From: an uncultured Mycoplasmatota bacterium
GTDB lineage: Bacteria > Bacillota_I > Bacilli_A > RF39 > UBA660
NCBI GenBank assembly: GCA_947303405.1
Contig: CAMYYH010000008.1
Span: 1-34,245, forward strand
Length of the DNA: 34,245 nt
Direction: 5' to 3'
The position numbers were made by a program, and so were the translations under genes. The first letter of the stretch is position 1, and every line of letters starts with the position of its first letter. Shown here in pieces: positions 22,969 through 30,328 of this stretch. Below the pieces are notes generated by a model. It searched no databases. It was given only the letters and a program-made list of their open reading frames with translations, and was not told where the DNA came from.

Positions 22969-23763
22969 TTAGCTTATGCTTTGGGGGTGTAATGGTTGGT
23001 TTTGGAGTGTTCTTCCTACCCCATTTAGATTTCTTTTTGCTTCTTCTATGATATCCCCAATAAGTCCTTTTTTCATAGCCTTTTCTATAATAGTTTCAGG
23101 TGATAGCAAAATACCATTTTCAGATAATAGATAACCATTAGCCGATGCATAACCATCTTCATCAAACTCTGTGCCACTTGAAAAGTGGGTATAGGGATAA
23201 CTACTAACCTCTTCACCATCATATTCATAAAACTCTTTTAATCTTCCTTCTATTTCATAATAAGCTATAGTGCCAAACCTACCTCGTCCATCATATAACA
23301 TAGATAATGGTTTAACGCCCTTACTAAAAGCCCCTATGCCTTGCCATCCATCATCTTTAGTCCACGTTTTACCCGGTTGTTCCTCCACCATTTTACCTTT
23401 GCGATTAAGATGCTTAAATTCTTTATTTATCCATGAAACAGTTCCATCTTTACCAACCATTGCATAACCATATTCATTAAAATCAAAGGCAACATCAAAT
23501 CTAAATGGTAACAAAGAATTGTCAGCTTCTCTTACATATGCATACTCTCCGTTTACTGTTTTTACAACTTTAAATCCATTTATGAAATTGGCATTGCTAG
23601 CAACTATTTCATCTGATCTTTTTGGTCTACCAAATTCTGGTAATTGAACTGTAATTCTTGTTTCTTCTTGATTAATATCATAACTAATATATCTAATACC
23701 TTTAGTAATAAGAATTGCACTCACGCGTTTTATACTTTTAATTTCATTTACGATTCTATCCAT
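22969..23763 (-). CDS. WG-repeat-like protein in the CYTH operon
   Basis: A 264-residue cytosolic protein with no signal peptide. Its middle contains units such as FNEYGYAMVGKDGTVSWINK and FDEDGYASANGYLLSENG, the pattern of WG (KWG) repeats, which build beta-propeller or beta-sheet platforms. The N-terminus is an unrecognised strand-rich segment; the C-terminus is helical. WG proteins generally act as binding scaffolds and are often found near signalling or conflict-related genes. It begins 30 bases after the HD-CYTH gene behind GGAGAG and so belongs to the same transcript. A role as binding partner or ligand sensor for the HD-CYTH protein is inference. Confidence 0.7.
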   Translation of the reverse strand: MDRIVNEIKSIKRVSAILITKGIRYISYDINQEETRITVQLPEFGRPKRSDEIVASNANFINGFKVVKTVNGEYAYVREADNSLLPFRFDVAFDFNEYGYAMVGKDGTVSWINKEFKHLNRKGKMVEEQPGKTWTKDDGWQGIGAFSKGVKPLSMLYDGRGRFGTIAYYEIEGRLKEFYEYDGEEVSSYPYTHFSSGTEFDEDGYASANGYLLSENGILLSPETIIEKAMKKGLIGDIIEEAKRNLNGVGRTLQNQPLHPQSIS

Positions 23764-23792
23764 AATTTTCTCTCCTTCTGATTATTATTTTT

Positions 23793-26156
23793 TTAATTTA
23801 AACGAAGACTAGGTATATTATCACAAATCATTTTGTTATTACTGATGATTGTTGCTTTATTAGTCTTCCTATTAATATAAGTAAGAGTACCATCGTCAAT
23901 ATCTACTATTTCTATGTTGTCAATCTCTTCAAAGGGAATTTCTATACCATATGCTAAAAGTATGTTCATTTTTTTATATCTATCCCTATTAAGAGTTTGA
24001 TACCCATTATTATCTTTCCACCATCTTACCCATGCTTCACAAAGTTTTCTAGTATATAATTCTTTAATGGAAGATTGTTTTTTTTGTCTTTGATATAATT
24101 CTGCAGTATGATTTATCCCTCTTTCATATTTACTTTGAGTATTTATTTTTAAGTTAGGAAAGGCTTCGGAAATTATTTTATTTATTTCTGGAAGAATATT
24201 TCTATTAGTGGCAGCTCCTTTTGCCTCTATTTCAATCATTGTATCGTAGCCTTTTGTACCATTTAGTACATGATTGGTATATTCGCTTTCGTCAAATGAT
24301 AAGCAAACTACAACTCCATTTTTTTCTTGTTTTAATATAACATCCGTTCTTTTCGTATGAGAATTTAAAATAGGAAATCTTAGAATCTTATCGAATTCTA
24401 TATTTACTCCGGCATCAGCCATAGTTTGGCATAGAGTGTTAAAGTCTCCTCTCTTTAACGATTCTTCAATTTCACTCCTTGCCGAGTAGAGCTCACGCTC
24501 TCCAAGAGGTGTTTTATAAGTGCCTTTTATTTTTACTCTACCCGCTTGGTTGGCCTCTCTTATTCTTAATGATCCACCTGTTCTATAAAGGTCTAAAGCC
24601 TTTGTGTCATAATAATTATCATCATTTTCCTTTTCTATTCTTGATACAGCATTATGTCCCTTTTTTATCGCAGATAAATCACTAGCTTCATCTTCTTGTG
24701 ATGGTTCTTTGTATCCCCATTCATTTAATGAGCTTACAATTGCTTCGAGTAAGGTCTTCGGATCCACAGTTTCTTTCTCATCTGGGTCCAAAATATATTT
24801 TAGTTCGAATTCTACCCTATTTTCATCTAGTTCATTTAACATTTTTCTTATATCCCCTCCATATCTTTGAAGTTCTTCTGGTGTCAAACCCAACTCTAGC
24901 CTCAACAACTCGGGGCTGAAGAAGCAATGCGTTTGATTCAAAACTTCTTCTCTTCTTATTAAACTGCACTCAGCTATATCCATTATTTCTTTACCATCAC
25001 GAATTTTTAATTGTTGTTCTTTTTTATACAGTTTTGTTGTTGTATTGATTCTAGCAATGGATAGAGTATTATCCAGATTAATATCTCCAAATATTTCTCT
25101 TAGTTTTGATTTTATTTGTTCTGGAGATACACCTTTCTTTATCATGATATAGTCTTTTACGTTACTAAAATCACACAAGTAAGCCATAATAGGGTCTATT
25201 TTTTGATTTGCGAGAATTTTAAAAGACTCTTTAAAGTCTATGTCTTTCATTTTGAGGAAATCATCTAGAGTACTAGTGTTTGGATACATGGCTAGATTTT
25301 TAAAACTTGGAGAAACAGGAATTCCCCCTAAGCATGTGGAATTCTTATATCGTTCAATAATCTTAGCAAATATATAATCTCCTAGCATAGAGATAGAGCT
25401 CATGTAAACATCTCTATACATTTGAAATCTTTGAATTAAGACACTTTCTATACTAGATAGACCCATCCGATCAATTACTAGTTCATATTGGCCTCTACTG
25501 TTAACAACTACATTAACACTAGCTAAAATAGCTTTTAAATCAATATTTGATGGTTTTTTGGCATAGTAAGCATCTCTCTTTAAATAATCAATACGATCAG
25601 CATCCAATTGGTTGGATACTAGATTTTTTAATAATAGTGTAAAACTATCTTGTGGTGGTTTATTTTCGTCATTAATCTCAGCTATAAAACTGGCTATTTT
25701 ATTTACTTTTTCTTCGCCGAAGAACTTTGTTATCATTTTATTGATTTTTGTATCTCCCAGTAAGATTTCGGTGGTTCTTTTCTCATGGGAATAATCTGTT
25801 ACAAATTCTAAAGAGTGCGAAAATGGGCCATGTCCTACATCATGCAAAAGCATGGAACATAAGGCAACATTTTTATCATCTTCACTTAGTTCAATATTAA
25901 ACTCTTTTAAAATTTCCTCAAGTCTTTTGAGAAATAGCGACATTACATGAAAAGCACCTACACTGTGACTTAACCTATCATTATTTACTAATCCAGGAAA
26001 TTCTAACTGAGAAAAACCATTTTGCGAAATGTACTCTAATCTTCCTAATCCTTCTATGCATATTTTGGAAAAGGGATAAGGTACAATTATCTCCCCATAT
26101 ATTGGATCGTCCACTATTAGGGAATTGTTATTACCAGTTTCATATTTAAATGCCAT
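23793..26156 (-). CDS. HD phosphohydrolase (SAMHD1/YwfO type) fused to a CYTH domain
   Basis: A 787-residue fusion. The N-terminal ~440 residues follow the SAMHD1/YwfO-type dNTP triphosphohydrolase layout: DRLSHSVGAFHV (His64), LLHDVGHGPFSHSLE (His105, Asp106, His109) and NQLDADRIDYL. Residues about 448-680 are a CYTH (triphosphate tunnel) domain: VEFELK gives the ExExK signature (E449, E451, K453), YYDTKALDLY precedes GSLRIRE, RVKIKG supplies basic residues, RSEIEES the acidic strand, MIEIEAKG the next, and KYERG the end. The last ~105 residues are unrecognised. All catalytic-type residues seem present in both domains. It starts 3 bases after the XRE-CYTH stop, its AGGGGG ribosome-binding site lying in that gene's last codons. 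Confidence 0.85.
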   Translation of the reverse strand: MAFKYETGNNNSLIVDDPIYGEIIVPYPFSKICIEGLGRLEYISQNGFSQLEFPGLVNNDRLSHSVGAFHVMSLFLKRLEEILKEFNIELSEDDKNVALCSMLLHDVGHGPFSHSLEFVTDYSHEKRTTEILLGDTKINKMITKFFGEEKVNKIASFIAEINDENKPPQDSFTLLLKNLVSNQLDADRIDYLKRDAYYAKKPSNIDLKAILASVNVVVNSRGQYELVIDRMGLSSIESVLIQRFQMYRDVYMSSISMLGDYIFAKIIERYKNSTCLGGIPVSPSFKNLAMYPNTSTLDDFLKMKDIDFKESFKILANQKIDPIMAYLCDFSNVKDYIMIKKGVSPEQIKSKLREIFGDINLDNTLSIARINTTTKLYKKEQQLKIRDGKEIMDIAECSLIRREEVLNQTHCFFSPELLRLELGLTPEELQRYGGDIRKMLNELDENRVEFELKYILDPDEKETVDPKTLLEAIVSSLNEWGYKEPSQEDEASDLSAIKKGHNAVSRIEKENDDNYYDTKALDLYRTGGSLRIREANQAGRVKIKGTYKTPLGERELYSARSEIEESLKRGDFNTLCQTMADAGVNIEFDKILRFPILNSHTKRTDVILKQEKNGVVVCLSFDESEYTNHVLNGTKGYDTMIEIEAKGAATNRNILPEINKIISEAFPNLKINTQSKYERGINHTAELYQRQKKQSSIKELYTRKLCEAWVRWWKDNNGYQTLNRDRYKKMNILLAYGIEIPFEEIDNIEIVDIDDGTLTYINRKTNKATIISNNKMICDNIPSLRLN

Positions 26157-26159
26157 AAA

Positions 26160-26891
26160 CTACCCCCTAGTTTTCTCTATCATTAGTTGGGGATATCTTT
26201 TAGGTTCTATATTATTCAAATTTAAGCCTATATATTTAGCTTCTTTTATTAGTTCATCATATTCTTTAGAATAATCATCTATGGAATCTTTTACTTCAAT
26301 TTCTATAAAGTATCCTAAGTCTTCTACTTTATCTATAGATACTTCATATTTATTCTTATATGAATAGACTTTTCTTTCTTTGGTTATTTCTATAATCTTT
26401 TTTAAACCTATGAAACTAAATATCTTTTTTAGATTATCACCATTATCTACTTCGACTTCATATTCTTCAGAGTACATTTTATTACTATAATCTTTATAAG
26501 TTAATATTTTCTTATTGCCACTAGTTCTAATCCTTAGAGATTTATTATTGTCCATACAATTAGATTGATAATAAATATCTTGCTGATTACTATCTAATAG
26601 AAGTCCCCCCTTAGCTTTCATGTATTTATTTAAATTGTTATATTCTTCTTTAGTTAGTCTAACTTTAATTTCCATTTCAATATTATCTTTAAAGTCATCT
26701 CCATATATTATATAACTGGGGTTACACTCTAATACTTCTGATAATTTGACAACCATTTCTAAACTTGGTTCTGTTCTCCCCATTTCCCAACTTGAAATAG
26801 TTCTATCAGCCACATATAGCTTTGCTGCTAGTTCCTTTTGAGTTAGTCTTTTGTTTTGTCTAAGTTGACTAATCCTTTCACCATAATTCAT
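26160..26891 (-). CDS. XRE-family regulator fused to a CYTH domain
   Basis: A 243-residue fusion. Residues 3-57 are an XRE helix-turn-helix (RISQLRQNKRLTQKELAAKL then DRTISSWEMGRTEPS). From about residue 70 comes a CYTH domain: IEMEIKV (E72, E74, K76), DIYYQ, SLRIRTS, KKILTYKD, EEYEVEV and YFIEIEVKDS, matching class IV adenylate cyclase/thiamine triphosphatase-like proteins. The tunnel residues look intact, so it may sense or hydrolyse a triphosphate and change DNA binding in response (inference). I chose ATG 26891 with AAAGGAA upstream; the open frame to 26969 runs through the promoter and operator. It heads a tight operon with the HD-CYTH and WG genes. Confidence 0.85.
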   Translation of the reverse strand: MNYGERISQLRQNKRLTQKELAAKLYVADRTISSWEMGRTEPSLEMVVKLSEVLECNPSYIIYGDDFKDNIEMEIKVRLTKEEYNNLNKYMKAKGGLLLDSNQQDIYYQSNCMDNNKSLRIRTSGNKKILTYKDYSNKMYSEEYEVEVDNGDNLKKIFSFIGLKKIIEITKERKVYSYKNKYEVSIDKVEDLGYFIEIEVKDSIDDYSKEYDELIKEAKYIGLNLNNIEPKRYPQLMIEKTRG

Positions 26892-26919
26892 GTTTTCATT
26901 CCTTTCACAATTAAATGAT

Positions 26920-26948
26920 ATCATAATTACAAGGGCTCTATCTCTACA
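26920..26948 (-). promoter_or_regulatory. Predicted promoter of the CYTH operon
   Basis: On the minus strand TATGAT (26920-26925) lies 17 bases from TGTAGA (26943-26948). The -35 hexamer is poor and falls inside the proximal arm of the dyad at 26938-26962. Confidence 0.5.
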
Positions 26949-26962
26949 TTTTGTAGAGATAG
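26938..26962. promoter_or_regulatory. 25-bp inverted repeat, probable operator of the XRE-CYTH regulator
   Basis: Two perfect 11-base arms (CTATCTCTACA and TGTAGAGATAG) are separated by TTT. The dyad covers the -35 region of the operon that encodes an XRE repressor-like protein. There is no T run next to it, so it is not a terminator. Confidence 0.7.
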
Positions 26963-26975
26963 TATTCATAACAAT

Positions 26976-27003
26976 CGAAAAAAAACTAATCTTGCGATTA
27001 GTT
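26976..27003 (-). terminator. Rho-independent terminator downstream of tRNA-Met
   Basis: AACTAATC and GATTAGTT form an 8-bp stem with a 4-base loop, followed on the minus strand by a run of eight T. It isolates the CYTH operon from upstream transcription. Confidence 0.85.
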
Positions 27004-27012
27004 ATTTATAAA

Positions 27013-27089
27013 TGGTAGCGCCGGTGTGATTCGAACACACGACCTACCGGGTATGAACCGGTTGCTCTAGCCAACTGAGCTACAGCGCC
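27013..27089 (-). tRNA. tRNA-Met (CAT), elongator type
   Basis: A 77-base cloverleaf with encoded CCA. The acceptor arm starts GGCGCTG and pairs with CGGCGCT, allowing two G-U pairs. The D arm has AGTTGGCTA, the anticodon arm ACCGG-TTCATAC-CCGGT shows anticodon CAT, and the T arm has TTCGAAT between GTGTG and CACAC. The first pair is G-U, not the C-A mismatch of initiators, and the body resembles Bacillus elongator tRNA-Met. A lysidine-modified tRNA-Ile2 also has a CAT anticodon but is less likely. Confidence 0.95.
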
Positions 27090-27093
27090 ATGA

Positions 27094-27116
27094 ACTTAGT
27101 CAAAAAATGACTAAGT
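27094..27116. other. Hairpin between rseP and tRNA-Met
   Basis: ACTTAGTCA and TGACTAAGT form a 9-bp stem with a 5-base loop. No T run follows it on the minus strand, so it may be an RNA-processing or weak termination signal rather than a strong terminator. Confidence 0.4.
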
Positions 27117-27163
27117 AAATAATAGCATAATATATTTGTTTTTGCAAATACTTTTTGCTTATT

Positions 27164-28225
27164 TTAAGTAAAAATCCTTATAACATCGTTTATAGAGACG
27201 TATATCATTAAAGCAATTAATAACATGAAGAAGATTGTTGTAATCTTACTTTCGATTCTAGAGTTAATCTTTTTACCAGTTATCATTTCTATAACTAGGA
27301 ATAATACATGCCCACCATCTAAAGCCGGAATAGGTAATATATTCATTAATCCTAGGTTCATACTTAGGTAAGCAATTAGGAATAGAACACTTTCAATTCC
27401 CGATTTTCTAGAGGCACCAACAACTGTATATATGCCAACTGGACCAGATAGAGCCTTTACTGATAGCCCACCAGTAAATAAGCTTTCTAATGTTAACCAC
27501 ATCTGTTCAACTGTAGAGCAAAATTTATTAAAGCCATACTTTATAGCTGGTAATAATCCTCTTTTTACTATAGCTTTAGTTTGAATGCCAAATACTTTTG
27601 ATTCATTACCATCTTTGTCTTTTATTATTTTAGGTTTAATTTTTAATGTTTCGGCCTTACCATTTTTATGTTCTACTTTTATTTCATAAATTCCATCTTT
27701 ATCTTTTAGTAATAGTAATAATTGCGCTTTATCCCAAGTACCTACTTTAGCACCGTTTATAGCAAGAATTGTATCTCCAGCTTTAAGTCCGGCTTTTTCA
27801 GCTGGATACCCTTCCATAACAGTACCTACTACTGGTTTTAGAGAAGGGCTCCCCCATATAGCGCCAATTACTATTAATAATACTATAGCTAGTAAAAAGT
27901 TATTAAATACTCCCGCTACTAAGATAACTAATCTTTGATACCATGGACGGTTACACATAAATTTATCTTTAGGTATTATTTTGGTGTCATCATCCTCATA
28001 TATTTCTCCGGCCATTTGAACGTAACCACCTAGTGGTAAAGCTCTTATAGAGTATTTTACACCATCTTTTCCTTTAAAAGATTTTACTTCTGGTCCCATA
28101 CCAATAGAGAATTCATAGATATAAACTCCACTTCTTTTCGCAGTCATAAAATGTCCAAATTCATGGACAAATACTAAAATACCTAGAATAAATATAAACA
28201 ATAGTATATTTAAAATTGTTCCCAT
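27164..28225 (-). CDS. rseP: RseP/RasP-type site-2 zinc metalloprotease
   Basis: A 353-residue intramembrane protease that cleaves anti-sigma factors and signal-peptide remnants within the membrane. The first membrane segment carries the zinc site VHEFGHF (His21, Glu22, His25). A central PDZ domain lies in the extracytoplasmic part (PAEKAGLKAGDTILAINGAK). The LDG-type motif NILPIPALDGGH near the C-terminus supplies the third ligand. Length is normal. It begins 16 bases after cdsA behind AAGGTGAT, so cdsA and rseP form an operon, as in many Bacillota, but without the usual uppS or dxr. Confidence 0.95.
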   Translation of the reverse strand: MGTILNILLFIFILGILVFVHEFGHFMTAKRSGVYIYEFSIGMGPEVKSFKGKDGVKYSIRALPLGGYVQMAGEIYEDDDTKIIPKDKFMCNRPWYQRLVILVAGVFNNFLLAIVLLIVIGAIWGSPSLKPVVGTVMEGYPAEKAGLKAGDTILAINGAKVGTWDKAQLLLLLKDKDGIYEIKVEHKNGKAETLKIKPKIIKDKDGNESKVFGIQTKAIVKRGLLPAIKYGFNKFCSTVEQMWLTLESLFTGGLSVKALSGPVGIYTVVGASRKSGIESVLFLIAYLSMNLGLMNILPIPALDGGHVLFLVIEMITGKKINSRIESKITTIFFMLLIALMIYVSINDVIRIFT

Positions 28226-28241
28226 TCAATCACCTTTTTCA

Positions 28242-29051
28242 TTATAACATGTTTAAGATACTTATGATAACAGTATAACCAATCATTATGAAAGATAAAC
28301 TATCAACACGATCCAATATACCACCATGACCAGGCATTATATTAGAATAATCTTTTATTTTATTTTCTCTTTTAATCTTACTAAAGAATAAGTCACCTAT
28401 TTGACCTAGGGCAGATAATACAAAGGACATAATTATTACTACTACTATATTAAGATTACTTGGTATTAAATTAATATAGTAAATAGTAGGTATAATTGTA
28501 CCAGCTATAGCTCCGGCGATTGTTCCTTCTACACTTTTCTTTGGAGATACTTTAGTAAATTTATGTTTGCCCATTGTAACACCTACGAAATAAGCAATAG
28601 TATCTGTAGAGATAGCTATTAATAGTAAGTATAATAAGATTTTTTTACCATCAAGTACACTTCTTGTTACTATTAATAGATTAAAAAATAAACCAAGGAA
28701 AACTATATTTCCTATTAAGTATAAGGCATCTCTAGTTTCATATTTACCAGTTTCATCAAAGATGGAAGGTATTAATAGTAATAAACAAGTTATACCTATA
28801 GATAAATAAGAAATACTATTACTACTAAAGCCAATATTGAAGTTACTTAGAGTAATAAGTTCTAACCCAAGAAAGCCCATTATTCTAATAGCACTAGGCA
28901 AAGTATTGTGACTTACTTTTAATTGTAGTATTTCTAAGTATGCTAAAGCAGCAAGTATTACAACCCCAGCATTAAAGAACCAACCTCCAAGTAAAAATAA
29001 TGGTACTACTATAATAGCTGCAATGATAGCGCTAATAATTCTTGTTTTCAT
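28242..29051 (-). CDS. cdsA: Phosphatidate cytidylyltransferase
   Basis: A 269-residue multi-pass membrane enzyme that makes CDP-diacylglycerol from phosphatidic acid and CTP, the branch point of phospholipid synthesis. The C-terminal signature is clear: SPKKSVEGTIAGAIAGT, then FFSKIKRENKIKDYSN followed by MPGHGGILDRVDS. About seven hydrophobic segments precede it. It starts behind TAGGAGGTAAAT, has its own promoter at 29085-29113 and is followed closely by rseP. Confidence 0.95.
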   Translation of the reverse strand: MKTRIISAIIAAIIVVPLFLLGGWFFNAGVVILAALAYLEILQLKVSHNTLPSAIRIMGFLGLELITLSNFNIGFSSNSISYLSIGITCLLLLIPSIFDETGKYETRDALYLIGNIVFLGLFFNLLIVTRSVLDGKKILLYLLLIAISTDTIAYFVGVTMGKHKFTKVSPKKSVEGTIAGAIAGTIIPTIYYINLIPSNLNIVVVIIMSFVLSALGQIGDLFFSKIKRENKIKDYSNIMPGHGGILDRVDSLSFIMIGYTVIISILNML

Positions 29052-29084
29052 ATTTACCTCCTAAATATAATCTTCACAATAAAA

Positions 29085-29113
29085 ATTATACTATTAATAT
29101 AAGTATTATTCAA
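29085..29113 (-). promoter_or_regulatory. Promoter of the cdsA-rseP operon
   Basis: On the minus strand TTGAAT (29108-29113) lies 17 bases from a consensus TATAAT (29085-29090). It follows the terminator at 29118-29151 directly. Confidence 0.75.
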
Positions 29114-29117
29114 GGAA

Positions 29118-29151
29118 AGAAAAGGTTGATAACTTGGTAGTTATCAACCTT
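29118..29151 (-). terminator. Terminator of the 352-aa gene; hairpin arms identical to those of the truB terminator
   Basis: AAGGTTGATAAC and GTTATCAACCTT form a 12-bp stem with a 6-base loop, followed by a short T run on the minus strand. The same 12-base arms recur at 30299-30328. Confidence 0.8.
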
Positions 29152-29161
29152 ATAGTACTAT

Positions 29162-30220
29162 TTATGGTTTTAAAGTAGAACTTGTCCCATCTTGAGCAAA
29201 TGTTGATGCAACAAATAATTCTCTAAACTTTTTCCAATCTTCCTCTCGGTTTTGAGCCGAGTCATCATTCCATCCTCCAAGTTCAGGTATTGCAACCTCG
29301 TTAGGATTTGGTTTCCAACCAGGACTCTTTTCGACATATTGTACTTTGCTACATAGCAAGTCATATAACGGATCTATAATTGATGGGGCAACTAAACTAT
29401 TTGTAACCTTTTCAAATTCGGAGATTTCTGGGTCTTTGATTTTATTTGTTTTTCCGGCTACGCTTCTGATAATAACTCGTAAGTGTTTGTCAAACCGACT
29501 AGTTCTGTCACGCAATTGATAAGAAATGCCTTCATATTTACCATTTATTAAGCAACTCCAATAGATACCAGTGCCTACTGTTATTAAGACACTTTTTTCT
29601 AATTGACAAATTTGAATATCTCTTATCCGCTTTTTTACCTTTATTCTCATCCCTCCCTCATTGCATGAGGTTTTACCACTTAAAGCGTCCACGTTTTCCA
29701 CCTTGGGATAAAAAAGCGTTTCAACTATATATGGGATACCATCAACATCATATTCTTTATTATCTAAGCGATAACGGGTGTAGGGGCTTAGATAACGTTC
29801 GTCTTTGCCCGCCGTTAAAACAATACTTGTTCTAGCACGAAGGTCCTCAATATATTGTGTTATGATTCTCTTAGTTACATCTACACTCTCTTCAATTGTT
29901 AAATCTCTTTGATTAATATATTCGACTTCAACTATATCTTCGCCGTCTATAGTTTTTGAAAAGGAGCGTACCCTAAAAATTTCTTCCAATTCAGTCCAAA
30001 CCATTTCGTTTGTTAGCCATTCCCAAGAATAGCTGAAAGCTTCCGTTAAATCCACGGGTTCTCCCTTGAGACCTCTAGAACACGCTGCATTTATTATAGC
30101 TTCAAGTCTAAATTCGGGAACTGAGTCTCCAAACCTGATAGTTTGGAGTATATGGTTTTCGTCAATTTCACGTTTGCTATTTGCGATTATATCTTGTGGA
30201 TTTATACATAGTATTTGCAT
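29162..30220 (-). CDS. Unrecognised 352-aa protein inserted between truB and cdsA
   Basis: A 352-residue protein without signal peptide or membrane segments, so probably cytosolic. I recognise no domain. A segment YDVDGIPYIVETLFYPKVEN faintly recalls the DGxxYxV unit of the exported proteins at 14918-17671, which may be chance. The C-terminal part is rich in Pro, Asn and Trp (SPGWKPNPNEVAIPE). It starts at ATG 30220 behind GGTGAT, with a TATAAT just upstream. It breaks the core run truB-cdsA and is bracketed by two copies of the same terminator hairpin, which makes it look like a cassette. Base composition is somewhat richer in G and C than the flanking core genes. Confidence 0.75.
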   Translation of the reverse strand: MQILCINPQDIIANSKREIDENHILQTIRFGDSVPEFRLEAIINAACSRGLKGEPVDLTEAFSYSWEWLTNEMVWTELEEIFRVRSFSKTIDGEDIVEVEYINQRDLTIEESVDVTKRIITQYIEDLRARTSIVLTAGKDERYLSPYTRYRLDNKEYDVDGIPYIVETLFYPKVENVDALSGKTSCNEGGMRIKVKKRIRDIQICQLEKSVLITVGTGIYWSCLINGKYEGISYQLRDRTSRFDKHLRVIIRSVAGKTNKIKDPEISEFEKVTNSLVAPSIIDPLYDLLCSKVQYVEKSPGWKPNPNEVAIPELGGWNDDSAQNREEDWKKFRELFVASTFAQDGTSSTLKP

Positions 30221-30234
30221 CAGCTATCACCTAC

Positions 30235-30240
30235 ATTATA
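30235..30240 (-). promoter_or_regulatory. Predicted -10 of the 352-aa gene
   Basis: TATAAT on the minus strand, about 15 bases before the start codon. The nearest TTGAAA is 21 bases upstream, too far for a standard spacing. Confidence 0.4.
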
Positions 30241-30256
30241 CTTCTCTTGTAATATA

Positions 30257-30272
30257 GCATATTTCAATATGC
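30257..30272. promoter_or_regulatory. 16-bp dyad upstream of the 352-aa gene
   Basis: GCATATT and AATATGC are separated by TC, 17 to 32 bases upstream of the -10. The position suits an operator, but nothing identifies a regulator. Confidence 0.3.
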
Positions 30273-30295
30273 ATTTCAACCAGTTTTTATTCAAC

Positions 30296-30328
30296 AAAAA
30301 GGTTGATAACTTTTTTGTTATCAACCTT
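30296..30328 (-). terminator. Rho-independent terminator of truB
   Basis: AAGGTTGATAAC and GTTATCAACCTT form a 12-bp stem with a 6-base loop, followed by five T on the minus strand. It overlaps the truB stop codon. Confidence 0.85.

Noticed and set aside
23270-24919. Several plus-strand open frames within the WG-repeat and HD-CYTH genes
   Set aside because: All are antisense to long minus-strand genes with clear domains, and none has a promoter or ribosome-binding site.
27013-27089. Initiator tRNA-fMet or tRNA-Ile2 identity for the CAT tRNA
   Set aside because: The first acceptor pair is G-U rather than the C-A mismatch of initiators, and the body resembles elongator tRNA-Met of Bacillus; Ile2 remains a minor possibility.
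29118-30328. Transposon ends around the 352-aa gene
   Set aside because: The two hairpins also work as terminators, no transposase is present, and no short target duplication is visible; a duplication or recombination origin fits better.
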